64,000 nt of DNA from Tolypothrix sp. FACHB-123. Lineage in GTDB: Bacteria; Cyanobacteriota; Cyanobacteriia; Cyanobacteriales; Nostocaceae. The position numbers were made by a program, and so were the translations under genes. The notes beneath the pieces were generated by a model that worked only from the letters and a program-made list of their open reading frames with translations, was not told where the DNA came from and searched no databases. Position 1 is the first letter of the stretch. Every line of letters begins with the position of its first letter. The stretch lies in NCBI RefSeq assembly GCF_014697075.1, contig NZ_JACJRE010000008.1, forward strand, positions 124,001 to 188,000. Reading direction: 5' to 3'. Positions 1 to 11,599 of this stretch are shown here, piece after piece.

Positions 1-986
1 AAGCTAATGTCATTGGTGCAGACTTAAAAAATGAACCGCATGGACGCGCCAGTTGGGGTACTAACGATTTAGCTACTGACTGGCGGCTAGCAGCAGAACG
101 TGCAGGTAATGCCATCCTCAGCGTTAACCCTAACTGGCTAATTATCGTTGAAGGTGTAGAAAACAATGTTCCTGGCCAAAAACTCAAGCACCATTGGCAA
201 GGTGGTAATTTAGAAGGTGTCAAACGCTATCCAGTACGCCTATCCCATCCCCGTAAGTTAGTCTATTCTCCCCATGAATACGGCCCGGGAGTTTTCAATC
301 AACCTTACTTTTGGGAACCTAGCTTTCCCAAAAATCTCATCCCTCGCTGGCAAATTGGCTTTAATTACATTTCTACTCAAAAGATTGCACCAATTTTGAT
401 TGGTGAGTTTGGTGGACGACAAGTAGATAATATTTCTCCCGAGGGTATTTGGCAAAATGAATTTGTGAAATACATCCAGAAGTATAACTTAAGCTTTGCC
501 TACTGGAGTTGGAATCCTAATAGTGCTGATACAGGCGGTATCTTATTAGATGACTGGCTAAATTACGATCGCCCCAAGCAGCAATTATTATCTCAACTGC
601 TACCATCTATGGAAGTTAGTCAGCAGCATGTCTCTTTATCTCCCAATTATTTGATCGCCGCAACTCCTAGAAGTACAAACCAACTGCAAGTCACTACTAA
701 CATATATGCTAATTGGGAAACTGGACTCTGCACCAATCTGAAAATTATCAACCCAGGTAATAGTAAGGTGAGCAACTGGCAACTCACATTCCATCTTCAT
801 CAAGCTAGAATTAATAACTCTTGGAATGCTAATTTTCAACAGCAAGGAGCAACACAATATGTTGTGACTCCTTTAGATTGGGGAAAAGTAATTGAACCAA
901 ATCAATCGCGGGAGATTGGTTTTTGTGCTCAGAAATTGGGAGTAGATTACCAATTAAGACATATAGAAGTGAAAAGTGAAAAATAA
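1..986 (+). CDS. GH5 endoglucanase with C-terminal CBM2, 5' end cut by the window
   Basis: The reading frame is open from base 3 to the TAA at 984-986, giving 327 codons of a longer protein. The Asn-Glu-Pro triplet at 30-38 supplies the predicted acid/base Glu (33-35), and the IGEFGG motif at about 399-416 supplies the nucleophile Glu (405-407). This is the usual glycoside hydrolase family 5 pair, which cleaves beta-1,4-glucans with retention. A YWSWNP segment follows, typical of the last barrel strand. After a linker, the last ~100 residues resemble a family 2 carbohydrate-binding module (conserved Trp residues, an NSWNANF segment, two Cys that could pair). It converges on rpoC2. The N-terminus and any signal peptide lie outside the window. 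An exported cellulase is inferred, possibly acting on the cell's own cellulose sheath or on plant material. Confidence 0.85.
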   Translation, partial: ANVIGADLKNEPHGRASWGTNDLATDWRLAAERAGNAILSVNPNWLIIVEGVENNVPGQKLKHHWQGGNLEGVKRYPVRLSHPRKLVYSPHEYGPGVFNQPYFWEPSFPKNLIPRWQIGFNYISTQKIAPILIGEFGGRQVDNISPEGIWQNEFVKYIQKYNLSFAYWSWNPNSADTGGILLDDWLNYDRPKQQLLSQLLPSMEVSQQHVSLSPNYLIAATPRSTNQLQVTTNIYANWETGLCTNLKIINPGNSKVSNWQLTFHLHQARINNSWNANFQQQGATQYVVTPLDWGKVIEPNQSREIGFCAQKLGVDYQLRHIEVKSEK

Positions 987-1140
987 AAAAGAGCTTTAAG
1001 AAGCCAGTATCGAAGCCTGGAAACCTAGCTTTATCCTTTGCAATATCAGTATGCCAAAGGCAGTTTATCTACAAACTTAGAGAGTGGGAGATTAATATAA
1101 TTTTGCATTCTCTTGATTGCGCATTTATACAAACAGCAAA

Positions 1141-1170
1141 AAAGGCAAAAGAGAATTCTCTTTTGCCTTT
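1141..1170 (-). terminator. Rho-independent terminator of the rpoB-rpoC1-rpoC2 operon
   Basis: A perfect 30-base palindrome (AAAGGCAAAAGAG and its complement around GAATTC) starts 22 bases past the rpoC2 stop. Read on the minus strand it runs directly into a T-rich tract (the palindrome's TTT plus TTTGCTGTTT). It could also stop transcription coming from the GH5 gene on the plus strand. Confidence 0.8.
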
Positions 1171-1191
1171 ATTAACTATTAACTTTCAAGT

Positions 1192-4100
1192 TTATTCATC
1201 GAAATCATCGTCATCATCATCTTCGTAGTCGTCGTCTTCTTCGTCTTCTTCAACAAGATCAGTGACTTCATCAGCTATCAAGTCATCGTCATCGAGAATA
1301 GAACGTTCTGCACGTCTACTGCCAAATGTATGTTCAGTAAGAGAAGGCGCATCTAGATTGTAGGTGCGAGCTGTGCGATCGTCTAGAACCATGTCTAAAG
1401 GATCGTCAACTTCATCTAAGACACTGCTACTTTCTAGAGCTGCGTAGTCATCAATTGCTCCTGTTTCTTCATAGGCATTGTACCCAGTACCAGCAGGAAT
1501 CAATCGTCCGATAATCACGTTTTCTTTTAACCCGCGTAGCCAGTCAGATTTACCTTCAATGGCGGCTTCGGTTAATACTCTGGTGGTTTCTTGGAAGGAA
1601 GCAGCAGAAATAAAGCTGTCGGTGTTCAAGGATGCTTTAGTGATACCCAATAATACAGGGGTATACTGTGCTCTAGCACCGCCTGTAATTGCCATTGCTT
1701 CGTTCACCTGCTCAACTTGGCGCAGTTCTACCAATTCCCCAGGAAGCATGGTGGTGTCGCCACCATCATCAATCCGGACTTTATTGGTCATCTGGCGAAC
1801 AATCACTTCGATGTGTTTGTCGGCAATATCAATACCTTGGGATTGGTATACCAACTGTACTTCGTTCACTAGGAATGTTTGCACTTTCTGTAAAGCATGA
1901 CTAGCGCAAGCATAGACCCCATCTTCGGAACCCAAGCTAAAAAAGACTTCCAATATTTCGTGGGGGTTGGAAGGCCCATCACTGAGAGGTTGTCCCGCTT
2001 GCACTAGCGTACCATCTGTTACCACTAAGTTTTGTCCGGGGCCTAGAGGATAATCAGTAACTACTCCATTGGGTTCTACTACTTTAACTGCGATCGCTTC
2101 ATCACCATCTCCGTAAACTACCTTTACTTCCCCAGCCCGACGGCACAAGATACAAGCTTCTTTGGGTTTGCGGGCTTCTAGTAGTTCCTCAATCCGGGGC
2201 AAACCTTGGATAATGTCCCCTGTTTTGGCACGTTCAAATACGAGCAACACCAAGTTATCACCGCGTTGTACCAAATCGCCATCTTCGATTTGCAATACAG
2301 CACCAGGACTGACTCGATAGGGACGACCAATACGGATAGAAACTGCATAGTTTTGAGTACTCAATGCTGAATCTTGATTGGTCGCCGTAGCCGCAGTATT
2401 TTTAATATCTACAACCTGACCAGATTCTTCACTGAAGACGCCAGGAGCAATTTCTGTTCCGGCTACCAGCAAATCACCAACTTTCACTTTTGGTTGAGTG
2501 CTAGTATCAATAATTACAGTATCGCTATGACGCAATACTAAACAGCGCCGGACAGTTTCTGTACCTTTCTGTACACCCCGCACAATACCCCCTTCTTTAC
2601 ATAAGATTTGGGTACGAGCGACTACTGCACCTGGAGCGATGGTTAATCCATCCTGTACCTCTAGTGAGGTTTGAGTACTACCTTGGGTAGCATCAGCGGC
2701 GATATCCCGACGAATTACCAAGGACTCTAAAATTACCAGCTGCAAGCGCTGAACTTCTGAGTTATCAGGATCGGGTACTAATTCAATATCGGCGGCTAAA
2801 GGAGAAGCGTTGTGGTCTTGTTCGCCTTCTTGCTCGATTTCCAATACTAGTTGGGTACGTAGCAGTTCTACCCCTTCCACAGACTTAACTCGTTCAGAAT
2901 CTTTGTAAGGCAGTCTCTGTACTGCCCGCAATTGAATTGAACGCCCAGTTTGTTGACTGACTGATGTAGTAGAAGGTACATCAGGGTTGCTGGGAACAGC
3001 AAACTCTACTACAGGACGGCTTAATAAAGCTGGCCCTTCGGGAGACTCTACATACTGGATGTAGCGCAATTCGGTGGCGACTGTACCTTGGAATTCCTCA
3101 CCAGGTTGAATAAAGGTGTTGTCTCTACCGATGACTGCTTCGGGATCGTCTACCATCAGCAGTTCACCTGGTTTAATTACGACTTCCCGCAAGATGTCGT
3201 TTTTCTGGGTAACTTCAATGACACCGCTGTTTTGGCAGAAGATATCCTTGACGACTTCGGTACCGGCTTCGACAAATTGTCCGTCTTCTACCAGTAACAA
3301 GGAAATATCTTTGTTAACTTCGTGGGTTTCTTCGGGAATCCACAGCAGGGTACCTCCCTGCACTACTTCATAACCGAGCTTGGCTTTACCTTTTTTCTGA
3401 ACTTCAACGCCAGCGAATTTCAGGAAACCCCCGGTGGTGGTGCGATAGCGGTCATCAATTAATTCCGCTACTACTTGACCATTTTGCACTTTTGTGCCTG
3501 GTGTGGCTCTGAGGTTAAATACTTGGTTATTACCAGTGGAAACTAGGTAGCTGTTGCGGCCTTGGGAGCTTTGAACGGTGACTGTGGCTTGGTCTAAGAC
3601 TACAGAAGCGGTGATAATTTCAATTTCCCTGGTACTCTTACCGGGTGTCGCTTCTGGTAAACGGACTGTACCACCGTGTAAGGTTGTGAGTTTGGTTTCT
3701 GCGAGTACGCCGTTGGAGGCGATCGCATCTCCATTTTTCACGACTAATTCTGCGCCCGGTGGCAGGTTATACACTTCCCCAGACAAAATCCAAATCAAGC
3801 CACCGCGTGCGGCTGTGGTTGTGGTATTACCTTGGCGGTCTGTTTTTTGTTCGGGGACAACTTCAGCAAATTGCACTTCCCCTGCTAAGTCGGAGGCTAC
3901 ATCTTTTACAGCTTTTTCCGTATTAGCACGGGTTGTCCGTCCACCAAGGGCGACTTCTGCAAGTAACTGCCCAATTTTTACCTGCTGACCATCGGTGATG
4001 TATAGTGTGGAACCTTGGGTAACATTAATTTCTTGGTTTCCTGCTATGCTATCAGCACTATCTTTTTTCGGTTCCAAGACAATTACGCCGTTGGCTTCGA

Positions 4101-5250
4101 CAAATAAAGCATCTTCACCGTGACGGGTACGGTATGGTCTGGTGCGTAATTTCCTGGGTAGGCGGATAGTACCATCGGTTTTGGAACGTACTTGTTGCGC
4201 GACTTCCCCGGTAAATACGCCACCTGTGTGGAATGTGCGCATGGTTAGCTGGGTACCGGGTTCACCGATACTTTGAGCGGCGATAATTCCCACAGCTTCG
4301 CCCAAATCCACCATTTTGGCATGGGCTAAACTCCAGCCGTAGCAATGTTGACATACGGAACGTGCAGCTTCACAAGTCAGAGGCGATCGCGCGAAGACTT
4401 CAGTTACCCCAGATTTTTGAATTTTTGCTGCCAATTCATCGGAAACTGGGGTATTACGCGGGGCTATTACTTCTTTGGTCTTAGGATCTAGTACATCTTC
4501 CGCTATTACCCGTCCATGTAAACGTGTAGCTAGGGGAATTTTTGTTTTGCCACCTTCTACCATTGCCCGAATGGGAATGCCTCTGGTAGTACCGCAATCA
4601 AATTCGCGGATAATCACATCCTGGGATACGTCCACTAGACGGCGGGTGAGATAACCAGAGTCAGCCGTCCGTAGGGCTGTATCTACCAAGCCTTTCCGGG
4701 CACCGTAAGAAGAAATAATGTATTCGGTGACGGTGAGTCCTTCACGGAAGTTAGTTTTGATGGGTAAGTCAATAATTTCCCCTTGGGGATCTGCCATCAG
4801 TCCCCGCATCCCTACTAACTGGCGGACTTGGGAGATGTTACCCCGTGCGCCGGAGAATGCCATCATGTATACGGAGTTGAGGGGATTAGTCTTTTTAAAG
4901 TGAACGACTACCTCATCTTTGAGGGCTTCACTAGTACCGTTCCAGGTATCAATTACTTTTTGGAAGCGTTCTACTTCCGTAATTTCCCCCCGTTGATAGC
5001 GGGCTTCTGTAGCGCGAATTTCTTCTTCGGCGGCTTCGAGAAGCGATCGCTTAGAAGGTGGTACCATCAAATCGTCTACACTGATAGACACCCCTGCCCT
5101 AGTAGCGTAGCGGAATCCCAAGTCTTTCAATTTGTCCGCCATCACTGCGGTACGCGCCGTACCATAATTTACAAAGGCCCAAGAAATCAAATTTCTCAAT
5201 TGACCTTTATCAACTACGCGATTGCGAAAAACTGCCTTTTCGTTAGTCAT
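1192..5250 (-). CDS. rpoC2: DNA-directed RNA polymerase subunit beta'' (C-terminal part of beta')
   Basis: The 1352-residue protein corresponds to the C-terminal two thirds of bacterial beta', encoded separately in cyanobacteria and chloroplasts. Cys219, Cys293, Cys300 and Cys303 form the second zinc site. The segment at about 322-345 ([21 protein letters not shown]) is the bridge-helix/trigger-loop region that drives nucleotide addition. A very long insertion between the two trigger-loop halves holds the repeated barrel-like domains typical of cyanobacterial beta''. The last ~35 residues are almost all Asp/Glu. The ATG is next to repeat DNA. It is the last gene of a minus-strand operon behind rpoB and rpoC1 and has its own terminator at 1141-1170. 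Confidence 0.98.
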   Translation of the reverse strand: MTNEKAVFRNRVVDKGQLRNLISWAFVNYGTARTAVMADKLKDLGFRYATRAGVSISVDDLMVPPSKRSLLEAAEEEIRATEARYQRGEITEVERFQKVIDTWNGTSEALKDEVVVHFKKTNPLNSVYMMAFSGARGNISQVRQLVGMRGLMADPQGEIIDLPIKTNFREGLTVTEYIISSYGARKGLVDTALRTADSGYLTRRLVDVSQDVIIREFDCGTTRGIPIRAMVEGGKTKIPLATRLHGRVIAEDVLDPKTKEVIAPRNTPVSDELAAKIQKSGVTEVFARSPLTCEAARSVCQHCYGWSLAHAKMVDLGEAVGIIAAQSIGEPGTQLTMRTFHTGGVFTGEVAQQVRSKTDGTIRLPRKLRTRPYRTRHGEDALFVEANGVIVLEPKKDSADSIAGNQEINVTQGSTLYITDGQQVKIGQLLAEVALGGRTTRANTEKAVKDVASDLAGEVQFAEVVPEQKTDRQGNTTTTAARGGLIWILSGEVYNLPPGAELVVKNGDAIASNGVLAETKLTTLHGGTVRLPEATPGKSTREIEIITASVVLDQATVTVQSSQGRNSYLVSTGNNQVFNLRATPGTKVQNGQVVAELIDDRYRTTTGGFLKFAGVEVQKKGKAKLGYEVVQGGTLLWIPEETHEVNKDISLLLVEDGQFVEAGTEVVKDIFCQNSGVIEVTQKNDILREVVIKPGELLMVDDPEAVIGRDNTFIQPGEEFQGTVATELRYIQYVESPEGPALLSRPVVEFAVPSNPDVPSTTSVSQQTGRSIQLRAVQRLPYKDSERVKSVEGVELLRTQLVLEIEQEGEQDHNASPLAADIELVPDPDNSEVQRLQLVILESLVIRRDIAADATQGSTQTSLEVQDGLTIAPGAVVARTQILCKEGGIVRGVQKGTETVRRCLVLRHSDTVIIDTSTQPKVKVGDLLVAGTEIAPGVFSEESGQVVDIKNTAATATNQDSALSTQNYAVSIRIGRPYRVSPGAVLQIEDGDLVQRGDNLVLLVFERAKTGDIIQGLPRIEELLEARKPKEACILCRRAGEVKVVYGDGDEAIAVKVVEPNGVVTDYPLGPGQNLVVTDGTLVQAGQPLSDGPSNPHEILEVFFSLGSEDGVYACASHALQKVQTFLVNEVQLVYQSQGIDIADKHIEVIVRQMTNKVRIDDGGDTTMLPGELVELRQVEQVNEAMAITGGARAQYTPVLLGITKASLNTDSFISAASFQETTRVLTEAAIEGKSDWLRGLKENVIIGRLIPAGTGYNAYEETGAIDDYAALESSSVLDEVDDPLDMVLDDRTARTYNLDAPSLTEHTFGSRRAERSILDDDDLIADEVTDLVEEDEEDDDYEDDDDDDFDE

Positions 5251-5404
5251 TAGTCAATAGTCCTTAGTCAATGGTCAATAGTCATTGGTTAGTGGTCAGT
5301 AGTCAGTAGTCAGTAGCAAGCAATAACTAACCCTTATGGGTTCGGCAGTTGCTAAAAGTCGGGAAACCCGCCCAACGCACTGCCTCACCACTGAAAATGA
5401 ACAA
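5251..5404. repeat. rpoC1-rpoC2 spacer: short tandem repeats plus a foldback element
   Basis: The spacer begins with degenerate 7-base repeats of the TCAATAG / TCAGTAG type. It continues with a 41-base foldback element at 5344-5384, with arms GGCAGT/ACTGCC and an inner CGGGAAACCCG hairpin. The same element recurs in the rpoB-rpoC1 spacer (7362-7402) and downstream of dnaG's start (48975-49015). No gene is visible here. Confidence 0.75.
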
Positions 5405-7282
5405 CTAACTAGCTAGTGCTTCTTGAATTGCCTTGTTGTAAATCACGCGACCTGGTGTTGTGCGGACGTACTGAGACAACAAATTCCCTTGGGCGTCTTC
5501 TCTCACTCGGCGGTATTTATACAGCAGAGTCCGGGTACCATCGGTATTTTCTGTAACTTCTAGCGGTTCTGTATCTGGCCCGTCTGATTCGACTTCACCA
5601 TCAAACCGCACGTAAATATAGGCGTGCAAGTCAATTTGCTCTTGCTGGAAAGCCATAATGACATCATCAAGAGAAGCAAAATACCGTCCCGCTCCTTTGG
5701 TAGCACCTGGGTTTTCTGCAGTTAGGTAATATGCTCCCAAAACCATGTCTTGGCTGGGTGTGATAATTGGCTTACCAGTAGCTGGCGACAAGATATTATT
5801 AGAAGCGAGCATTAATAACCGCGCTTCTGCCTGACTTTCTAAAGACAGGGGTACGTGTACTGCCATTTGGTCTCCGTCAAAGTCAGCGTTAAATGCTGGA
5901 CAGACTAAGGGATGGAGTTGAATCGCTCTACCTTCTACCAAAATTGGCTCGAATGCCTGAATCCCTAAGCGGTGCAGTGTTGGTGCCCGGTTGAGTAGTA
6001 CTGGGTGTCCTTCAATCACTTCTTCCAGTACGTCCCATACGCTGGGGTCGTTACGGGAGATGAGTTTTTTCGCAGCTTTGATATTATTGACCATACCGCT
6101 ACGAATCAAGCGATTGATCACAAAGGGTTGAAATAGCTCAATTGCCATTTCTCTGGGTAAGCCGCACTGGTGGATATTTAATTTTGGTCCCACCACAATT
6201 ACAGAACGACCAGAGTAGTCAACCCTTTTACCTAACAAGTTTTGCCGGAAACGCCCTTGCTTACCTTCAATAATGTCGGATAAGGATTTCAAAGGACGGT
6301 TATTGGCCCCGACTACTGTGCGTCCCCGGCGTCCGTTGTCAATTAAAGCGTCTACTGCTTCTTGCAACATCCGCTTTTCGTTGCGGACAATAATTTCTGG
6401 TGCCAAAATTTCTTGTAGGCGTGCCAGACGATTATTCCGGTTGATTACCCGGCGATACAAATCGTTCAAATCGCTGGTAGCAAACCGACCACCATCTAAC
6501 TGCACCATTGGGCGTAAGTCCGGGGGAATCACCGGGATCACCGCCATTACCATCCACTCTGGTTTAGAACCAGTTGCGATGAAGTTGTCAATTACCCGTA
6601 AGCGTTTAATTAACTTCGCTCGCTTTTGCCCTTTAGCATTGCCAATTTCTTCCCGCAGGCTTTCGGCTTCTTGCTCTAAATTGATATCAGCCAGTAAGTG
6701 CAACAGTGCTTCAGCACCAATACCTACCTCTACGCCTTGTAGTTGGGAATCTTCACTATAAATTTGGTCTTCAATTTCCAGCCACTGGTCTTCACTCAAT
6801 AGCTGTTTATAGGTTAAAGTTTCAGCATTGCCTGGGCTAAGAACAACATAAGAGTTGAAATAGACAATTTGTTCCACATCCCGCAAGGGCATATCTAACA
6901 GGATGGAAATATAGCTAGGAATGCCTTTGAGATACCAGACGTGGGCTACGGGTGCTGCCAGCTTGATATATCCCATGCGGTGACGCCGCACCCGTGACTC
7001 CGTAACTTCTACACCACAGCGTTCGCAAACAATACCTCTGTGGCGCACTCTTTTATATTTACCGCAATGGCATTCCCAATCTTTTGCTGGGCCAAAGATG
7101 CGTTCGCAGAATAAACCGTCCATCTCTGGTTTGAGAGTACGGTAGTTAATTGTTTCTGGTTTGGTGACTTCACCGACAACTTGACCGTTAGGCAAGGTGC
7201 GTTCGCCCCATTGCCGAATGCGTTCTGGTGATGCCAAGCCGATTTTTACGTAGTCAAACTGATTGGTTTGGGCGTTTCTCAT
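5405..7282 (-). CDS. rpoC1: DNA-directed RNA polymerase subunit gamma (N-terminal part of beta')
   Basis: At 625 residues this is the normal size for cyanobacterial RpoC1. Cys71, Cys73, Cys86 and Cys89 form the N-terminal zinc-binding domain. The invariant NADFDGDQ motif at 465-472 carries the three Asp residues (467, 469, 471) that hold the catalytic magnesium of RNA polymerase. The start ATG is well placed against the family's MRxxQ-like N-terminus. It lies between rpoB and rpoC2 in one operon, separated from each by repeat-rich spacers (213 and 154 bases), so the transcript must carry those repeats. Confidence 0.98.
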   Translation of the reverse strand: MRNAQTNQFDYVKIGLASPERIRQWGERTLPNGQVVGEVTKPETINYRTLKPEMDGLFCERIFGPAKDWECHCGKYKRVRHRGIVCERCGVEVTESRVRRHRMGYIKLAAPVAHVWYLKGIPSYISILLDMPLRDVEQIVYFNSYVVLSPGNAETLTYKQLLSEDQWLEIEDQIYSEDSQLQGVEVGIGAEALLHLLADINLEQEAESLREEIGNAKGQKRAKLIKRLRVIDNFIATGSKPEWMVMAVIPVIPPDLRPMVQLDGGRFATSDLNDLYRRVINRNNRLARLQEILAPEIIVRNEKRMLQEAVDALIDNGRRGRTVVGANNRPLKSLSDIIEGKQGRFRQNLLGKRVDYSGRSVIVVGPKLNIHQCGLPREMAIELFQPFVINRLIRSGMVNNIKAAKKLISRNDPSVWDVLEEVIEGHPVLLNRAPTLHRLGIQAFEPILVEGRAIQLHPLVCPAFNADFDGDQMAVHVPLSLESQAEARLLMLASNNILSPATGKPIITPSQDMVLGAYYLTAENPGATKGAGRYFASLDDVIMAFQQEQIDLHAYIYVRFDGEVESDGPDTEPLEVTENTDGTRTLLYKYRRVREDAQGNLLSQYVRTTPGRVIYNKAIQEALAS

Positions 7283-7495
7283 ACTTAAGTGCTGAGTTCT
7301 GAGTTATGAGTATATTTAGTTTTTTGTTGAAAACTGGGTATGGGGCATTGCACATGGGGGAGCCAGTGCGTTGTGCGGGTTTCCCGCGTTGTAGCAACTG
7401 GCGTCATTGGGCATTGGGCATGGGGCATTGGTGATTAGTCATGACTACCTCCCCTAGCCCCTAGCCCCTAGTCCCCAGCCCCTAGCCTCTAGTCT
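7283..7495. repeat. rpoB-rpoC1 spacer: GGGCATTG and CCCCTAG tandem repeats with foldback element
   Basis: The spacer contains a foldback element at 7362-7402 (arms GCCAGT/ACTGGC, inner CGGGTTTCCCG), several GGGCATTGG/GGGCATGG units, and a run of CCCCTAGC-type 7-mers at about 7449-7500 that reaches the rpoB stop codon. Such repeats are common between genes in Nostocales. Confidence 0.75.
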
Positions 7496-10400
7496 CTACT
7501 CATCGTCTTCCAGTGATTCACGGGAAAGAGATTCGTAGGTTGGTCGAGGTGGTGTGCGTCTGGCTGATTGGTCTGCCATTAAATCGACTTCCACATCTAA
7601 GGAACTGCCATCTGCTTGGGTTTCTACTTTGTGGACGGCAATATCTAAACCTAAGGATTGCAGTTCTCGCATCAATACCTTAAAGGACTCTGGCGTTCCT
7701 GGTCTGGGAATTGCCTTACCTTTAACAATGGCGTTGAGGGCTTCATTGCGTCCTTGCATATCGTCTGATTTTACTGTCAGCAATTCCTGCAAGGTGTAAG
7801 CTGCACCAAAGGCTTCCAATGCCCATACTTCCATTTCCCCGAAGCGCTGACCACCTTGTTGGGCTTTACCACCCAATGGTTGCTGGGTAACCAAGGAGTA
7901 GGGGCCTGTTGACCGGGCGTGAATTTTGTCATCCACCAAGTGCACCAGTTTCAACATGTAAGCCACACCTACGGTTATGGGACGGTCAAAGGGTTCGCCT
8001 GTACGCCCGTCAAATACCATGATTTTGCCGGGATCGTCGGGGTTATATAACCAATTTTTGCTAGTCTCATCTCTTGCTTCTTGCAATTTGCCATGCACAA
8101 TCCGGCGCGATGATTCTTCCCCATACATTTCGTCAAAGGGAGTAATCTTAAACCGCACACCCAAGTTTTGACCAGCCCATCCCAATAAACACTCAAATAC
8201 TTGTCCGACGTTCATCCGACTGGGTACGCCCAAGGGGTTGAGAACAATATCCACTGGAGAACCATCTGGTAAGTAAGGCATATCTTCCAAAGGCAAGATC
8301 CGGGAAATAATACCCTTGTTACCGTGGCGTCCTGCCATTTTGTCGCCGACTTGAATCTTCCGTTTCTGCGCTACATACACCCGGACTACCATGTTGGCTC
8401 CTGGTGGGAGTTCGTCCCCTTGTTCGCGGGTAAATAAACGCACATCTACGACGCGACCTTTTTCACCGTTGGGAACTCGCAGGGAGTTATCGCGCACATC
8501 CCGTGCTTTTTCACCGAAAATCGCCCGCAGTAGTTTTTCTTCTGGGGGTTGGTCAGATTCACCTTTGGGTGTAACTTTACCAACTAAGATATCCCCGGCT
8601 TCTACCCATGCGCCAATGCGAATGATTCCTTGTTCGTCTAGTTGGCGTAAGGCATCTTCCCCAACGTTGGGAATTTCTCGCGTAATTTCTTCAGGGCCTA
8701 GCTTGGTTTGTCTTGCCTCAATTTCATATTTTTCAATGTGAATTGAGGTGTAAACATCATCCTGAACTAATCTTTCGGAAATTAAAATCGCGTCTTCGTA
8801 GTTGTAGCCTTCCCAAGGCATGTAGGCGACGACGATATTTTGTCCCAGGGCTAATTCTCCACCTTCTGTGGAGGAACCATCAGCTAGTACCTGACCAGCA
8901 ACTACACGCTCGCCTATCCGTACTAGGGGTTTTTGGTTGAGGCAAGTATCTTGGTTGGAACGCTGATACTTGGAAAGTGTGTATTTAATTTCACTTGTTG
9001 TGTTCTTAACCCGAACACGAATTTCTGTGGCATCCGCATAAACTACATCGCCATCGGTACGAGAGACGATTACCATCCCGGAGTCTCTTGCACCTTGAGC
9101 TTCTAAGCCTGTGCCCACTAAGGGACGTTCTGGCTTGAGTAGGGGTACTGCTTGCCGTTGCATGTTGGAACCCATCAGCGCCCGGTTAGCGTCGTCATGC
9201 TCCAGGAAGGGAATCATACTTGTAGCTACCGATACAATTTGCACTGGTGATACTGCTACGTAGTCCACTTGTTCAGGGGTGGTGGTGGAGAATTCCTGGC
9301 GATAGCGTACTGGTACTTGAGGCCCAATAATCATGCCATTTTCATCAACAGGAATGTCACCCGGAGCAACGCGCAAGTCGTCTTCCTCATCGGCGGTCAT
9401 GTAAGCTGGCTGTAGGTCAAACCTCACACGACCATTTTCCACGGGTCTAAAGGGTGTTTCTAAAAAGCCGTATTGGTTTACCCGCGCATGGGTTGCTAAG
9501 GAGCCAATCAAACCCGCGTTGGGGCCTTCTGGGGTTTCAATGGGACAAATCCGTCCGTAGTGGCTGGGGTGAATATCCCGGACAGCAAACCCAGCCCGCT
9601 CTCTGGTTAAACCGCCAGGTCCTAAGGCAGATAGACGGCGTTTGTGAGTCAGTTCTGCTAGGGGATTGGTTTGATCCATGAACTGACTTAATTGGCTAGA
9701 GCCGAAGAATTCTTTAATGGCGGCTACTAGGGGTTTGGGGTTGACTAGAGAAGCTGGGGTGAGAACTTCAGCATCGGATACAGTCATCCGTTCCCGAATA
9801 ATTCTCTCTAGACGGTTTAAGCCTACCCGGACTTGGTTTTGCAGCAATTCACCTACACTTCGTACTCGGCGATTACCCAAGTGGTCAATATCGTCAATGT
9901 TACCGATGTCATATTCCAGGTTAATCAGGTAGTCTACCGCTGCCAATATATCGCCAGGAGTTAAGACACGCATGGTGTCGGGAACCGACAAGCGTAATTT
10001 TTTGTTGAGCTTATAACGTCCAACACGCCCTAAATCGTAACGTTTGGGGTCGAAGAATCGCGAATCTAACAGCTGTTGTCCACCTAAAACTGTGGGTGGT
10101 TCACCAGGACGCAATTTGCGATATAACTCCATTAGGGCTTCTTCTTCGGAAAATTGCCCTTCTTTTTCAATAGTTTTTTGGAAGTACTCAGGATGGCGTA
10201 AAGCGTCAAAGATTTCGTTATCTGATAAACCTAAAGCTTTGAGAAGTACTTGGGCTGAAAGTTTGCGGGTTTTATCAATCCTGACCCACACCAAATCATT
10301 ACGGTCTGTTTCAAATTTCAACCATGCTCCCCGGTTAGGAATTAAGCTAGCTGAATAGGTACGGCGACCGTTTTTATCAATTTCTGATTTGTAATAAACT

Positions 10401-10795
10401 CCAGGCGATCGCACAATTTGGTTGACGATCACGCGCTCGGCTCCGTTAATAATAAAGGTGCCGCGATCGGTCATCAAGGGCAAATCACCAATAAAGACTT
10501 CTTGTTCTTTAATATCCCCGGTTTCTTTGTTCAACAAACGTGTGGGGACATACATTTGTACAGCGTATGTACTATCCCGTCGTTTGGCTTCTTCGACACT
10601 GTACTTTGGTTCTTTAAGTTTGTAGTTTTGACCTAAAAAGTGCAGTTCTAGTTTGCCGGTGTAATCTGTAATCGGACTAAAGGAGTTAAGTTCTTCTATT
10701 AACCCTTCTTCTAAAAACCAACGGAAGCTAGAACGCTGGATTTCAATCAAGTCGGGCAACAGAAAGGCGGGTTCCATATATGTTTCGTTCGTCAT
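7496..10795 (-). CDS. rpoB: DNA-directed RNA polymerase subunit beta
   Basis: The product is the catalytic beta subunit, about 1099 residues from the chosen ATG. Family landmarks include the rifampicin-region segment ([20 protein letters not shown]), the [21 protein letters not shown] block, and the [10 protein letters not shown] catalytic lysine motif toward the C-terminus. The frame stays open to a GTG at 10837, adding 14 residues. I chose the inner ATG because [20 protein letters not shown] is the usual cyanobacterial N-terminus. Neither start has a strong Shine-Dalgarno (AGAGG lies only one base before the ATG). It is the first gene of the rpoB-rpoC1-rpoC2 operon. No rplJ/rplL lies upstream, as is normal for cyanobacteria. 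Confidence 0.98.
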   Translation of the reverse strand: MTNETYMEPAFLLPDLIEIQRSSFRWFLEEGLIEELNSFSPITDYTGKLELHFLGQNYKLKEPKYSVEEAKRRDSTYAVQMYVPTRLLNKETGDIKEQEVFIGDLPLMTDRGTFIINGAERVIVNQIVRSPGVYYKSEIDKNGRRTYSASLIPNRGAWLKFETDRNDLVWVRIDKTRKLSAQVLLKALGLSDNEIFDALRHPEYFQKTIEKEGQFSEEEALMELYRKLRPGEPPTVLGGQQLLDSRFFDPKRYDLGRVGRYKLNKKLRLSVPDTMRVLTPGDILAAVDYLINLEYDIGNIDDIDHLGNRRVRSVGELLQNQVRVGLNRLERIIRERMTVSDAEVLTPASLVNPKPLVAAIKEFFGSSQLSQFMDQTNPLAELTHKRRLSALGPGGLTRERAGFAVRDIHPSHYGRICPIETPEGPNAGLIGSLATHARVNQYGFLETPFRPVENGRVRFDLQPAYMTADEEDDLRVAPGDIPVDENGMIIGPQVPVRYRQEFSTTTPEQVDYVAVSPVQIVSVATSMIPFLEHDDANRALMGSNMQRQAVPLLKPERPLVGTGLEAQGARDSGMVIVSRTDGDVVYADATEIRVRVKNTTSEIKYTLSKYQRSNQDTCLNQKPLVRIGERVVAGQVLADGSSTEGGELALGQNIVVAYMPWEGYNYEDAILISERLVQDDVYTSIHIEKYEIEARQTKLGPEEITREIPNVGEDALRQLDEQGIIRIGAWVEAGDILVGKVTPKGESDQPPEEKLLRAIFGEKARDVRDNSLRVPNGEKGRVVDVRLFTREQGDELPPGANMVVRVYVAQKRKIQVGDKMAGRHGNKGIISRILPLEDMPYLPDGSPVDIVLNPLGVPSRMNVGQVFECLLGWAGQNLGVRFKITPFDEMYGEESSRRIVHGKLQEARDETSKNWLYNPDDPGKIMVFDGRTGEPFDRPITVGVAYMLKLVHLVDDKIHARSTGPYSLVTQQPLGGKAQQGGQRFGEMEVWALEAFGAAYTLQELLTVKSDDMQGRNEALNAIVKGKAIPRPGTPESFKVLMRELQSLGLDIAVHKVETQADGSSLDVEVDLMADQSARRTPPRPTYESLSRESLEDDE

Positions 10796-10992
10796 GCCTC
10801 TACCTTTGTCAACCTGGTTAAACTTACCATTGGACACTGCTTTTTGACGGTTCCCACCGCTAGCCAGTGTCCGTAGCTGTTTGGGAACTTCTCCTTAACG
10901 CCACCTGCACATAGCAGGTACGGGCAAACGCAGAAATTAAAGCTGGAAAGTGCTATCTTGACAAGCGGGAAATTACTCCACTAAAAGTGACA

Positions 10993-10998
10993 ATTATA
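10993..10998 (-). promoter_or_regulatory. Candidate -10 element for the rpoB operon
   Basis: The plus strand reads ATTATA, so the minus strand carries a perfect TATAAT about 200 bases upstream of the rpoB ATG. I find no convincing TTGACA at 16-18 bases spacing. The nearest TTGAGC is 26 bases away. The call rests on one hexamer only. Confidence 0.3.
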
Positions 10999-11517
10999 AC
11001 TAATAACCAGCTACTATGTTGATTGCTCAAAAGTAGATGGTTGAGATAGTTTGGAATTAAGTTGATTTTTGTCACTTCTCCTCCCACAAGCGCGTTAATT
11101 AGCCGCCGCAGCTTTTTTCCTGTTGTGTTTTCAATACCCCTCTATATTTAGATTCACGGTGATATCCTAAAACTAAGGAACCGAGTGGTTCTGAATCGAC
11201 TCTGGATTAGTATGGCTTTATCTTGGTGGGTGATAATCACAAGGCAATTACGTTTAACAGTTTTCTATAGATTAAATACGGAAAAGGTATTTTTCTCAAA
11301 GTGTCTAGCTCAACTGATGATTGTCAGCCTTGGCGATCGCGGCGATTACATCCGCTTGTAGAGATTAGTAGGATGGTCAACCCCGACAAATAATTAGCTC
11401 AGACACCTCAAAGGTGACTGCTTTGCGGGTAGCGATGGTCAAGTTAGTAACTGTGCAAAATCAATCTTAGGAGTTTTAATTTCCTTCCTTTATCATTATG
11501 GCGCAAGCAAAATGTTT

Positions 11518-11553
11518 TGGAGGAAATAATTCTAGCATATTTCCGTCCTCCGA
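11518..11553 (-). terminator. Possible terminator downstream of tatD
   Basis: An imperfect inverted repeat built from GGAGGAAATA and TATTTCCGTCCTCC begins about 45 bases beyond the tatD stop. On the minus strand it is followed by AAAACATTTTGC rather than a clean U tract, so termination is uncertain. Confidence 0.35.
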
Positions 11554-11599
11554 GGTGTTTATTTTTTTGTCCACAGCCAACTACACTGAAAGTTACACT

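Larger units (their letters stand above)
10796..11599. other. Long rpoB-tatD spacer (about 800 bases), likely rpoB promoter and leader
   Basis: No gene is supported here. The only open frame on a plausible start is a 49-codon stretch at 11212-11361 (+) with no recognisable product or ribosome site. The region holds a perfect minus-strand TATAAT at 10993-10998 and, near the tatD stop, an imperfect inverted repeat (GGAGGAAATA/TATTTCC..CCTCC). Confidence 0.5.

Noticed and set aside
1478-1900. Long plus-strand frames opposite rpoC2, rpoC1 and rpoB (e.g. 140 and 162 codons)
   Set aside because: They are antisense shadows of highly conserved genes, with no ribosome sites or recognisable products.
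1192-10837. tRNA or rRNA genes
   Set aside because: No GGTTCGAATCC-like T-arm with matching acceptor ends was found here or elsewhere in the window by eye. A tRNAscan run would settle it.
10951-10999. Plus-strand TTGACA ... TATAAC as a promoter
   Set aside because: The spacing between the hexamers is far more than 18 bases and no plus-strand gene follows before 13095.
11212-11361. 49-codon frame with ATG in the rpoB-tatD spacer
   Set aside because: No ribosome site, no recognisable motif, and it runs toward the end of a convergent gene. Chance is the simpler explanation.
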